This document shows, piece after piece, positions 40,996 through 48,818 of a DNA stretch of 64,000 nt. The DNA is from CAVRTM01 sp963696105. GTDB taxonomy: Bacteria; Actinomycetota; Actinomycetes; Actinomycetales; Dermatophilaceae. Every line of letters starts with the position of its first letter. Position 1 is the first letter of the stretch. The DNA lies in contig CAVOIP010000005.1 of NCBI GenBank assembly GCA_963696105.1, forward strand, positions 1,674,001-1,738,000. Reading direction: 5' to 3'. Below the pieces are notes generated by a model, which was not told where the DNA came from, did not search any database, and worked only from the letters and a program-made list of their open reading frames with translations. The translations under genes were made by a program, and so were the position numbers.

Positions 40996-41899
40996 GTGCC
41001 CAACCCCACTCCGGGGCGCCACCGCGCGCCCGGTGCACCCAGCCCTGTCTCGCGCGCTGTCGTCCGCTGTCTCCCGTTCCGCCAAGCCGATCGGCAAAGT
41101 CTCGGCCGCGCTGGCGGTCTCCGGTGGCCTCGTCGCCTCGTTCAGCCTCCCCGCGTCTGCGTCGTCGCTGAGCAAGCAGGCCAAGCCGGCCGTCGCCCCG
41201 GCCGCCGCGGCCCCGGCCGCTGCGACGCCCGCGCTCGACGCCGTGGCCGTCTCGACCGCCGCGTCCTCCCGTGCCGCCGTGGTCTCGCCGACCTTCGGGG
41301 AGATCGGGTTCACCGGCGTCGTCAAGCCCAGGCCGAAGCCCGCGCCGGCGCCGGTCGTCCTGGCCGAGTCGGTCGCGGGCGTCGAGCGCGCCGTCGCCCA
41401 GCCGAGCCGCTCCACGCACCGCAGCAGCCTGGCCGGTACGACGTCCTCTCCTCGCCACCACGCCAACGGCGACCGTGCGAGCTCCGCGCCGGCGCCGCAG
41501 CCCGGGCGCGTCGCGGCCCCGGCTGCGCAGGTCCCGGCTCCGGCTCCGAAGGCTCCGTCGGCTCCCGCTTCGTCCGGCGTCCTGGGGGTCGCGGCGAGCC
41601 TGGCCGGTATCCCCTATGTCTACGGCGGCACCACGCCGTCCGGGTTCGACTGCTCGGGATACACCCAGTGGGTCTTCGCGAAGCTCGGCAAGAGCCTGCC
41701 CCGCACCGCCGAGGCCCAGCGGGCGGCGGCCACCTCGGTGTCCAACCCGCAGCCGGGTGACCTGGTGTTCTTCGGCGCCCCGGCGTTCCACGTCGGCATC
41801 TACGCCGGCAACGGCACGATGTGGGACTCCCCGCGCACCGGGAAGTCGACCGGTCAGCACTCGATCTGGTCCTCCAACGTCAGCTACGGTCGCCCCTGA
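40996..41899 (+). pseudogene. NlpC/P60 (C40) peptidoglycan endopeptidase, apparent N-terminal frameshift
   Basis: Exported cell-wall endopeptidase. The catalytic C-terminus is intact: VLGVAASLAGIPYVYGGTTP, the nucleophile Cys in GFDCSGYTQWVF, and His in FGAPAFHVGIYAGNGTMWDS. The signal segment SAALAVSGGLVASFSLPASA is followed by an Ala/Pro-rich linker. A start with GGAGAGG upstream is GTG 40996, reading VPNPTPGRHRAPGAPSPVSR, the usual opening of this family, but in a different frame from the rest. Dropping one C near 41043-41045 joins them, and the 904-base span is one over 301 codons. A weaker GTG at 41033 in the downstream frame would avoid the shift. The riboswitch directly precedes it. 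Confidence 0.7.
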
Positions 41900-41925
41900 C
41901 CGCTCCGGGCTGCCGCCCGGACACC

Positions 41926-41960
41926 CACGAGCCCTCCTCGCCCCGCGAGGAGGGCTCGTG
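41926..41960 (+). terminator. 15-bp terminator hairpin after the NlpC/P60 gene
   Basis: CACGAGCCCTCCTCG (41926-41940), CCCCG loop, CGAGGAGGGCTCGTG (41946-41960). Perfect inverted repeat 27 bases after the stop. Confidence 0.8.
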
Positions 41961-41988
41961 TCGTGCCGGTTGGGGTAAGACTGCAGGC

Positions 41989-42648
41989 ATGAGCACCGCA
42001 CCCGCGCAGCCCGCTGCCGCTCCCGAGGCCATGCTCGCCGTGGAGGTCTGGACCGACCTGACCTGCCCCTGGTGCTACCTGGGCAAGCGACGGCTCGAGC
42101 GCGCCGTCCACGCGTTCGAGCACCCGCACGCCGTGCAGGTCCGTTACCGTTCGTTCGAGCGCGACGCCGCTGCGGTGGTCGGGGAGGAGGCTGCGGCCGA
42201 GGCGGCGCGGGCCACGGCGGCGGCGGCGCAGGAGGGACTGGACCTGCCGGTCGACCACGCCGTACCGGCCCGCACCTTCGACGCGCACCGGCTGATGCAC
42301 CTGGGCGAGGCCGAGGGCGGTCCGGCCCTGCAGGCGGCGGTGGCCGAGCGCATGTTCGCCGCGCACTTCTGCGAGAACAAGGCGCTGGACGACCCGCGGG
42401 TGCTGCAGCGGATCGCGCCGGAGGCCGGGCTGGACGAGCACCGGGTCGCGGCGGTCCTCGCGGGCGACGAGTACGCCTCCGCGGTCCGGGAGGACGAGCG
42501 CGAGGCGGCCCGGCTGCAGCTGGCGTCCCTGCCGTTCGTGTTGGCCGACCGGCGGATCGCGATGGCCGGGCCCCAGCCGGTCGAGGCCCTGCTGGGCCTG
42601 CTGCGCCAGGCGTGGGAGGCCCGCGAGGCCGGCGGAGCCGCCGGCTGA
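41989..42648 (+). CDS. DsbA-family (FrnE-like) oxidoreductase
   Basis: Thioredoxin-fold protein of 219 residues. The CxxC motif is in DLTCPWCYLGKRRLERAV, and FDAHRLMHL and HFCENKALDDPRVLQRIA belong to the FrnE/HCCA isomerase branch. There is no signal peptide, so it acts in the cytoplasm, probably as a disulfide isomerase-like or glutathione/mycothiol-linked enzyme; FrnE relatives are tied to oxidative stress. ATG at 41989 lies 8 bases after the near-canonical -10 TAAGAC. The hairpin separates it from the NlpC/P60 gene. Confidence 0.9.
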   Translation: MSTAPAQPAAAPEAMLAVEVWTDLTCPWCYLGKRRLERAVHAFEHPHAVQVRYRSFERDAAAVVGEEAAAEAARATAAAAQEGLDLPVDHAVPARTFDAHRLMHLGEAEGGPALQAAVAERMFAAHFCENKALDDPRVLQRIAPEAGLDEHRVAAVLAGDEYASAVREDEREAARLQLASLPFVLADRRIAMAGPQPVEALLGLLRQAWEAREAGGAAG

Positions 42649-42806
42649 CCCACCCCGGAGTGCTCTGGGGGCTGCCGGGCGGGTCGGCGCACACCGGTGG
42701 GTTCCGTCGGTCGGTTCCGCGCGGACCCGGGCAGCCCCGGGTCGCCGTACGAGCTCCTGGTGGTCTGCCGCCGTCCGTGGTTGCCTTGCCCCGGAGCGGA
42801 ACCGGG

Positions 42807-44843
42807 TCAGAGACCGGTGGGGTAGGTCTCGGGCTCCTCGCCCGCCTCCCACTCGGAGGTCGGCTCCAGCGGAGTCAGGGCGCGCGTGCGGTCCAGGTGG
42901 AGCACGGCGTCGAACTGCTCGGCGGTCCGGGCGTGGAAGTAGTGGCTGACCCGCTCGGTCTTCGGGCGGTAGATCACGCCGATCGCGCGCTCCAGCCGCG
43001 CCTGCGTCATCAGGTCGGCCACCGGCGACGGGCCGTCGAAGCGCAGGAGGAACTGCGCCAGGCCGCTCTCGTGGAACAGCTCCTCGACGCTGCCGGGCAG
43101 GGCCGGCCGGACCTGCTTGCGGTGCGCCGTGCCGCCCCAGTGGTCCGCGGCGGTGACCGTGCCGGTGTGGGTGGTGAAGCCGATCGTGCGGCAGGTGCTG
43201 CCGTGGCGCTCGCGGACCAGCTGCCCGACGTTGAGCTCGCCGCGGGCGGAGGTCTCGGTGGCGCGGGCGTCGCCGAGGTGGGAGTTGTGGGCCCAGACCA
43301 CGATCTTCGCCGGCCGGTCGGGCTCACGGGAGAGGTGCTCCAGCAGCGCGTCGAGGGTGTCGGCCATGTGGAGGTCGCGCTGGTTCCAGGTCGCGGCGCG
43401 CCCGCCGAACATGGCGCGGTAGTAGGAGGCGGCGGCCTTGACGACCCGGGCGTTCTGCTCCGCGCAGAAGAACTCGTCCTCGGCGAGCAGCCCGTCCCGT
43501 ACGGAGTACTCCTGCTCCTTGCGGCTGAGGTCGACCAGCTGCTCGATGACCTCGCGCTCGCAGGCCTCACCGGCGCCGAACGCGCCGCTGCGGCCGAAGA
43601 CCTCGCCGTCGTCGGAGGTGTGGTGGTCCAGGCAGGCGTAGCGCTCGCGGGCGCGTTCGGCGGCTGCCGGGTCGACGCGGTCGAGGTAGCAGATGACGGC
43701 CTCGGCGGAGCGGTTGAGGCTGTAAAGATCCAACCCGTAGAACCCGGCCTGGTCGACCGTGTCCTGCTGGTCGTTACGCTCACGCAGCCAGGCGACGAAG
43801 TCCAGGACCACCTCGTTGCGCCACATCCACGACGGGAAGCGACGGAAGCCACGCAGCGCCTCCTCCGCCGTCTCGTCCTTGCTGCGTCCGCGGACGTACT
43901 GGTTGACCCGGTACGCGTCGGGCCAGTCGCCCTCCACCGCCACTGCGCGAAAGCCTTTGTCCTCTATGAGTCTTCGCGTCATACGGGCACGGGCGGCGTA
44001 GAACTCGTGCGTCCCGTGGGAGGCCTCGCCGATGAGGACGATCCGTGCGTCGCCGAGCAGGTCGAACAGGACGTCGTCGCTGGGGGTGCCGTCCGCGAGC
44101 GGGATCGCGGCGGCGCGGACCAGGGTGAGGTCGTCGGGCGGCTTCGTCTCCGGCGGCGCAGTGCCGGGTGCAGCCGTGTCCGTCGCGGCGGCCCGCAGCA
44201 GGTCGCGCACCTGGGTGTCGCTCGTCTGGTCGAAGTCCCAGTACGCCGCGCCGACGGCCAGGAAGGGGGTGGGGGTCGCCGCGCAGACCACCGTGTCGGC
44301 CAGGGCCGCGAGGTCCCGCGTGGTCGACTCCGGCGCGGCCGGGACGGCGACGACGATCTCGGCCGGTCGCAGGGAGCGTAGCGCCTGCACCGCCGCCTGC
44401 ATGCTGGCGCCGGTGGCCAGCCCGTCGTCGACCACGATGACGGTGCGGCCGGTGACGTCGGCACGGGGACGGCCCTCGCGGTACGTCGTCTCGCGGCGCA
44501 GCAGCTCGCGCCCCTCCCGCTCGGCGGCAGCCCGGATCTCGGCCGGGGCGATGGCGAGCCCCCGGACGACGTCGTCGACCAGCACCATCAGCCCGCCCGA
44601 GGCGATCGCGCCCATGGCCAGCTCCTCGTGGCCGGGGACGCCGAGCTTGCGGACCGTGAAGATGTCCAGCGGTGCGTGCAGAGCCTGTGCGACCTCGGCG
44701 GCGACCGGAACCCCGCCCCTCGGCAGGGCCAGCACGACGACGTCGGGCCGGTCACGGTAGCGGTGCAGCAGGCCGGCGAGCACTCGGCCGGCGTCCTGCC
44801 GGTCACGGAACACGTGGCGGGGCGCCGCCGGAGCCTGGGTCAT
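42807..44843 (-). CDS. phosphoribosyltransferase - erythromycin esterase-like fusion
   Basis: Two-domain protein of 678 residues. Residues about 10-215 are a type I phosphoribosyltransferase with the PRPP-binding motif VIVVDDGLATGASMQAAV and LALPRGGVPVAAEVA. Residues about 255-665 are an erythromycin esterase-like domain with IGEASHGTHEFYAARARMTR, AVEGDWPDAYRVNQYVRG and VVWAHNSHLGDARATE, the conserved Glu/His set. Such fusions are known in actinobacteria and proteobacteria, but the substrate is not established; macrolide hydrolysis should not be assumed. ATG at 44843 has GGAGGAAAC upstream. Divergent from the P-loop kinase gene. Confidence 0.9.
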   Translation of the reverse strand: MTQAPAAPRHVFRDRQDAGRVLAGLLHRYRDRPDVVVLALPRGGVPVAAEVAQALHAPLDIFTVRKLGVPGHEELAMGAIASGGLMVLVDDVVRGLAIAPAEIRAAAEREGRELLRRETTYREGRPRADVTGRTVIVVDDGLATGASMQAAVQALRSLRPAEIVVAVPAAPESTTRDLAALADTVVCAATPTPFLAVGAAYWDFDQTSDTQVRDLLRAAATDTAAPGTAPPETKPPDDLTLVRAAAIPLADGTPSDDVLFDLLGDARIVLIGEASHGTHEFYAARARMTRRLIEDKGFRAVAVEGDWPDAYRVNQYVRGRSKDETAEEALRGFRRFPSWMWRNEVVLDFVAWLRERNDQQDTVDQAGFYGLDLYSLNRSAEAVICYLDRVDPAAAERARERYACLDHHTSDDGEVFGRSGAFGAGEACEREVIEQLVDLSRKEQEYSVRDGLLAEDEFFCAEQNARVVKAAASYYRAMFGGRAATWNQRDLHMADTLDALLEHLSREPDRPAKIVVWAHNSHLGDARATETSARGELNVGQLVRERHGSTCRTIGFTTHTGTVTAADHWGGTAHRKQVRPALPGSVEELFHESGLAQFLLRFDGPSPVADLMTQARLERAIGVIYRPKTERVSHYFHARTAEQFDAVLHLDRTRALTPLEPTSEWEAGEEPETYPTGL

Positions 44844-45175
44844 GTTTCCTCCGATGCCCGGGAGACGTGCCCCACGCTCGTGTGGTCCTTCCGCCACGCG
44901 GTAGGGAAGTTGGTCCCTCCTTCCGCCTCCGGCCGCCGGTGCCCGGACGCGGCCGGTACGGCGAGTGCCTGAGGCCCTTCCCGGTCACGGTCGCGCGGGG
45001 TCGGGACGACGTACTCGGCAAGGAGATCGGCGGTCCAGCAGAACGGCCTCCGTGGGGAGCGGGCAGTGCTTATCCTCGGTGCACCCAGGGCCGTGACCAG
45101 CCGGGACGCCAGCTCGCCGAGCCGGTCCCGAACGGCGCCGCTTGCTGCATCAGCTCTGCCGAAGGAGTTCAACGG
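44844..45175. other. 332-bp intergenic region between divergent genes
   Basis: No coding frame of credible character. TATCCT (45071-45076) is a possible -10 for the plus-strand P-loop gene about 100 bases downstream, with no clear -35. The start-proximal part carries Shine-Dalgarno sequences for both genes. Confidence 0.4.
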
Positions 45176-45784
45176 ATGACCCTCGAACGAGACGAAGCCC
45201 AGTCGGTGCCACGGGAGAAACCACGCGACCCGTGCGCGACGCTGCGTGGGTGCCAGCGGATCCTCATCCTGGGCCGGACCGGCTCGGGCAAGACCACCCT
45301 GGCCCGGGAGCTGGCCGCAGCCATCGACGTGCCCCACGTGGAGCTCGACGCGCTGTACTTCGGCCCGGGCTTCAGCACGGTGCCGCTGCCCGTGCTACGC
45401 GAGCGGACGACCGCCGCGATCGCGGGGGAGCGCTGGGTGACCGACGGCAACAAGAGCGCGGTGCGTGACCTCGTCTGGCCCCGGGCGGACACCATCGTCT
45501 GGCTCGACTACCCCGTCGCCGTGTCCTTGTGGAGGCTTGGCAAGCGGGCGCTCTGGCGCACCTCGGTGCTCACGACGGAGGCCTCACAGACGGGCGACAA
45601 GGCCGGGCTCCCCAAGCAGATGCTCTCGGCCGCGAAGGGCGTGCTCACGGCGCTACGGTCCCACCGGGGGCAGCGCCGGGCCTATCCGAAGATGTTCGCC
45701 GAGCCGCAGAACCGGCACCTCGCCGTCGTACGTCTGCGGTCACCGCGCGCCACCCGGCGGTGGCTGGCCCGGGTCGCCGGATAG
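45176..45784 (+). CDS. P-loop NTPase / adenylate kinase-like protein
   Basis: A 202-residue P-loop protein with Walker A ILGRTGSGKTTLARELA near residues 31-47, then VPHVELDALYFGPGFSTVPL and a D-x-N-like GERWVTDGNKSAVRDLVWPR, as in the topology-modulation (FlaR)/shikimate-kinase-like family. The C-terminal RHLAVVRLRSPRATRRWLAR is typical. It is probably a small-molecule kinase of unknown substrate. ATG at 45176 has GAAGGAG upstream. No operon partner; convergent with the membrane peptide gene. Confidence 0.85.
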   Translation: MTLERDEAQSVPREKPRDPCATLRGCQRILILGRTGSGKTTLARELAAAIDVPHVELDALYFGPGFSTVPLPVLRERTTAAIAGERWVTDGNKSAVRDLVWPRADTIVWLDYPVAVSLWRLGKRALWRTSVLTTEASQTGDKAGLPKQMLSAAKGVLTALRSHRGQRRAYPKMFAEPQNRHLAVVRLRSPRATRRWLARVAG

Positions 45785-45834
45785 GCCCTCGCCTCCGCGC
45801 GCAGCCGTGGTCGGCGCAGAGCAGCACCGCGTCC

Positions 45835-46038
45835 TCACTGCGATGGCTGGGGCAGCTGGCACGTGATCTTGGGGTTGACGCCGGTGTAGTTCAGCGGTCC
45901 GGCGACCACGGTCGCGGCGATCGTGCCGGCCTTGGCGCACGACTGTGCCGACCCCTTGAAGTAGCCGCGCTGGTAGGTGGCGAGTACTCCCACTGCGAGC
46001 CACACGATGAGGACCAGGCTGATGAGGCTGCGGATCAT
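45835..46038 (-). CDS. conserved small membrane protein
   Basis: A 67-residue protein with one N-terminal membrane segment (LISLVLIVWLAVGVLATYQR) and an extracellular-looking tail with two Cys and GPLNYTGVNPKITC. Related small proteins with AGPLNYxGVNP occur in many bacteria, but their function is not known. ATG at 46038 follows GGGAGGG. Cys pairing outside the membrane is inferred. Confidence 0.72.
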   Translation of the reverse strand: MIRSLISLVLIVWLAVGVLATYQRGYFKGSAQSCAKAGTIAATVVAGPLNYTGVNPKITCQLPQPSQ

Positions 46039-46126
46039 GGTGGACCCTCCCGGTTGGCCTGCCTCCGGTACTCCGGGTCGGGTTCCGTCCGGAGAGCAGG
46101 CGTCCTGTGTCCTTGCAGACTAGATC

Positions 46127-46960
46127 TCAGGAGCGCTGCACAGCACCGGTTGGGCCGATCGGCCCGACGTCGGTGTGGGGGCGGGACTGCCACAGGGCCC
46201 ACTCCGCGCTGATGTCGCCGGCGGTGCGCAGGAGCAGCGGCAGGTGCTCGTGGAGCAGCTGCTGGGTCGAGGTCTCGGCGGCGTGCACGGTCACGTTCAT
46301 GGCAGCGCGCACGGCGCCCGCGCCGTCACGGACCGGCACGGCGACCGAACGGACACCAGGGGCCAGCTCCTCGTCGGCGAGGGCCCACCCGCGGGCCCGC
46401 ACCTGGGTCAGCTCGTCGCGCAGCTGGTCCTCGGTGCGCCCGATGTAGCGCGGCAGGCCTGCGCGGCTGGGTATCGTCAAGGTGCTCGACAGCTCGACGG
46501 GTGTGAGGGCGGCCAGCAGGACCTTGCCCTGGGAGGTCTGCACCGCCGGGAAACGGGTGCCGATCTCGACCCGCAGCGCGATGAGCCTGGGCACGGAGAC
46601 CCGGGCGACGTAGAGGATGTCCGAGCCGTCGAGCTGCGCCATGGACGAGGACTGACCGGTGCGCTTGACCAGCGCCTCCAGGTGCGGGCGGGCGATGTCC
46701 CACAGCCCGAGTGCGCCGACGTAGGCCATGCCCAGCGTGAGGACCTTCGGGGTCAGCTGGAAGCTGCCGCCGTCCGAGCGGACGAAGCCGAGCTCCTGCA
46801 GGGTCAGGAGCAGGCGCCGGGCGGTCGGCCGGGCCAGGTCCGCGGCGGTCGCGACCTCGCTGAGCGTCATCGAGCCGTGATCGGCGTCGAAGCATGCCAG
46901 CACGTCCAGCCCGCGGGCCAGGGCCTCGACGAAGTCGGGTCCAGAGCCACGTCCGGCCAT
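46127..46960 (-). CDS. IclR-family transcriptional regulator (PcaR/PobR type)
   Basis: A 277-residue regulator. N-terminal winged helix ALARGLDVLACFDADHGSMT, EVATAADLARPTARRLLLTL; C-terminal effector domain with VLTLGMAYVGALGLWDIARP, SVPRLIALRVEIGTRFPAVQ and SQGKVLLAAL. The pattern is the PcaR/PcaU/PobR subgroup that controls protocatechuate and 4-hydroxybenzoate breakdown. ATG at 46960 follows AAGGAGGAG. It is downstream of the amidohydrolase on the same strand, and the aromatic-cleavage operon lies divergently beyond, so it is the probable local regulator, binding in the 48586-48818 gap. Confidence 0.93.
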   Translation of the reverse strand: MAGRGSGPDFVEALARGLDVLACFDADHGSMTLSEVATAADLARPTARRLLLTLQELGFVRSDGGSFQLTPKVLTLGMAYVGALGLWDIARPHLEALVKRTGQSSSMAQLDGSDILYVARVSVPRLIALRVEIGTRFPAVQTSQGKVLLAALTPVELSSTLTIPSRAGLPRYIGRTEDQLRDELTQVRARGWALADEELAPGVRSVAVPVRDGAGAVRAAMNVTVHAAETSTQQLLHEHLPLLLRTAGDISAEWALWQSRPHTDVGPIGPTGAVQRS

Positions 46961-47091
46961 GTCGCTCCTCCTTGTCGTCCCTCGCGGCCTGCTCCGGGCA
47001 GCCGTGGGCCGGTCGAGCCTACGGCGCCCGAGGGCTGGGCCCGGACGGCGGTGCCGCGCCCGCTCTCGAGGGCACCGCACCACCGCGCGTG

Positions 47092-48585
47092 TCAGCGTCC
47101 CGAGCCGGGTTCGCCGAACACGGAGCCGCGGGCGCCTCGGGTGCTGTCCGACTTGTACTCCGTGTACTGGTAAGGGTTGTCGAGCACCTCGTCGTCGGCG
47201 GGCAGCTCGGGGTTCATGCCCTGGGACCACTGCTCCTCGCCGAGCTCGGCCCTCAGGTGCTCGACGGTCGCCTCGACGGTCCGTCGTACGGCCGGCAGGT
47301 CCACTCCCACCAGCTGGTGCTCGTGCTTGACCACGCGGCCGTCGACGAGGACGGTGTGCACGTCGCCGCGCTGGGCCTGGAACGCCACGTGTCCGTAGGG
47401 GTTCAGGAGCGGGAACGACACCGGCGAGCGGTCGTTCTTGATCAGCACCACGTCGGCCCTGGCTCCGGGCTCGATCCGTCCGAGGTCGTCGCGGCCGAGC
47501 GCCCGGGCGCCTCCGCGGGTGGCCCAGTCGACGACCTGCTCGGCGCGCAGGTGCACGTGCGTCACGGTCTCGCCCTTGGCGTGGGCCTCGAGGTGCTCGC
47601 GGGAGCGGTCGGCGCCGAGCGTCGTGCGCATGGCCGAGAAGAGGTCGCCGCTCCACCACACGCTGGTGTCCATCGACAGCGACACCGGGATGTCGTACCG
47701 GCGGACCTGCCAGGTGGGCGGGTAGCCCTGGCCGGCGCTCTGCTCGGACTCGGTGGAGACCGAGACGGAGCCCCCGGTGGCCGCGATGCGCTGGTAGGAG
47801 TCGGTGCTGAGCGTGGCCGCGTGGACGTAGACGGTCTCGGGTGTCATGAACCCGTGCTCGTGCATCAGCCGGATGCCGTCGTCGTTGGTCGCGCCCCAGA
47901 CGCCGGCGTGGGTCGTCACGGGCAGCCCCAGCTCCCGGGCGGCCTCGAAGGCTGCCTTCTCCGGGAAGCTGGGGTCGCCGGTCACGTCGAAGGCCAGCTG
48001 GAAGCCGAGCAGGTCTCCGGCGCCGGTGCGGCGGCGCTCGAGGAAGGCCTGGACCGCCTTGTCGGTGGCCCACTCCCAGGGGCCGGCCTGGATGTTGCCG
48101 TAGGCCAGGACGAAGCGCCCGGGCACCTCCTGCAGCGCGTCCACGGCCGCCTCGGCGTGGTCCACGCTCTGCAGGCCGTGGGACCAGTCCACGGTCGTGG
48201 TCACGCCGGACTCGAGCGACTCCCAGGCGGAGAGCAGGTTGCCGGCGTGGACGTCCTCGGGGCGGAACGCCCTGCCGTGCTCGAGGTAGTACCAGACGAA
48301 GTACTGCGTCAGGGTCCAGTCGGCGCCGTACCCGCGCATGGCGGTCTGCCACATGTGCCGGTGGGTGTCGATCATGCCCGGCATCACGATGCCGCCGGAG
48401 GCGTCCACCTCCTGCGTCCCCTCGGGCACGTCGAGCGCCCGGCCCACCGCGGCGATGCGGTGGTCGGCGACCAGGACGTCGGCGCCGGGAAGGACCGTGT
48501 GGCGGTCGTCCATGGTGAGCACCGTGCCACCGCGCAGGACCACCGGCCGGCCGCTGTGGGGCGCCGGTGCGTCGGGGTTGGACAT
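47092..48585 (-). CDS. amidohydrolase-family protein (AtzA/TrzN/SsnA-like)
   Basis: Metal-dependent hydrolase or deaminase, 497 residues. Metal-site His residues lie in MPGMIDTHRHMWQTAMRGYG, VTTHAGVWGAT and VYVHAATLSTDS, and the Asp in SLSMDTSVWWSGDLFSAM. GRIEPGARADVVLIKNDRSP is the closing beta-sandwich block. The type acts on ring amines or chlorines (chlorohydrolases, cytosine/guanine deaminases, 5-methylthioadenosine deaminase); it is not the LigI type. ATG at 48585 has CGGAGGCC upstream. It shares the divergent regulatory gap with the CoA-transferase operon, suggesting that the catabolised compound carries an amino or similar leaving group. Confidence 0.88.
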   Translation of the reverse strand: MSNPDAPAPHSGRPVVLRGGTVLTMDDRHTVLPGADVLVADHRIAAVGRALDVPEGTQEVDASGGIVMPGMIDTHRHMWQTAMRGYGADWTLTQYFVWYYLEHGRAFRPEDVHAGNLLSAWESLESGVTTTVDWSHGLQSVDHAEAAVDALQEVPGRFVLAYGNIQAGPWEWATDKAVQAFLERRRTGAGDLLGFQLAFDVTGDPSFPEKAAFEAARELGLPVTTHAGVWGATNDDGIRLMHEHGFMTPETVYVHAATLSTDSYQRIAATGGSVSVSTESEQSAGQGYPPTWQVRRYDIPVSLSMDTSVWWSGDLFSAMRTTLGADRSREHLEAHAKGETVTHVHLRAEQVVDWATRGGARALGRDDLGRIEPGARADVVLIKNDRSPVSFPLLNPYGHVAFQAQRGDVHTVLVDGRVVKHEHQLVGVDLPAVRRTVEATVEHLRAELGEEQWSQGMNPELPADDEVLDNPYQYTEYKSDSTRGARGSVFGEPGSGR

Positions 48586-48638
48586 CGTGGCCTCCGGGTT
48601 CCAGGACGCGACCAAGCGTCCGTATGACGGTCAATGAC

Positions 48639-48653
48639 GAGTGAGCCTCACTC
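48639..48653. promoter_or_regulatory. 15-bp palindrome near the amidohydrolase promoter
   Basis: GAGTGAG-C-CTCACTC, perfect 7-bp arms. On the minus strand TTGACA (48679-48674) and CAGAGT about 17 bases on form a possible promoter just upstream of it. A candidate IclR operator. Confidence 0.5.
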
Positions 48654-48764
48654 TGGAGTCCCCGCTTCGCGCCTGTCAAGGCTTCGTCTCCACACCGCCG
48701 TCCCTCCATGGGAATGCTTGACAACGGGCGGAACTCGCGCCGAGACTGGCGCGCAAGCCACGTC

Positions 48765-48778
48765 CGGACAGGTGTCCG
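48765..48778. promoter_or_regulatory. palindrome upstream of the CoA-transferase gene
   Basis: CGGACA-GG-TGTCCG, perfect 6-bp arms, 41 bases before the GTG start of the CoA-transferase gene. TTGACA at 48718-48723 on the plus strand could be a -35. Candidate regulator site. Confidence 0.45.
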
Positions 48779-48818
48779 TTTACGCCTCGGATGTCCGGTG
48801 ACGATGAGGAGCCTTCCC

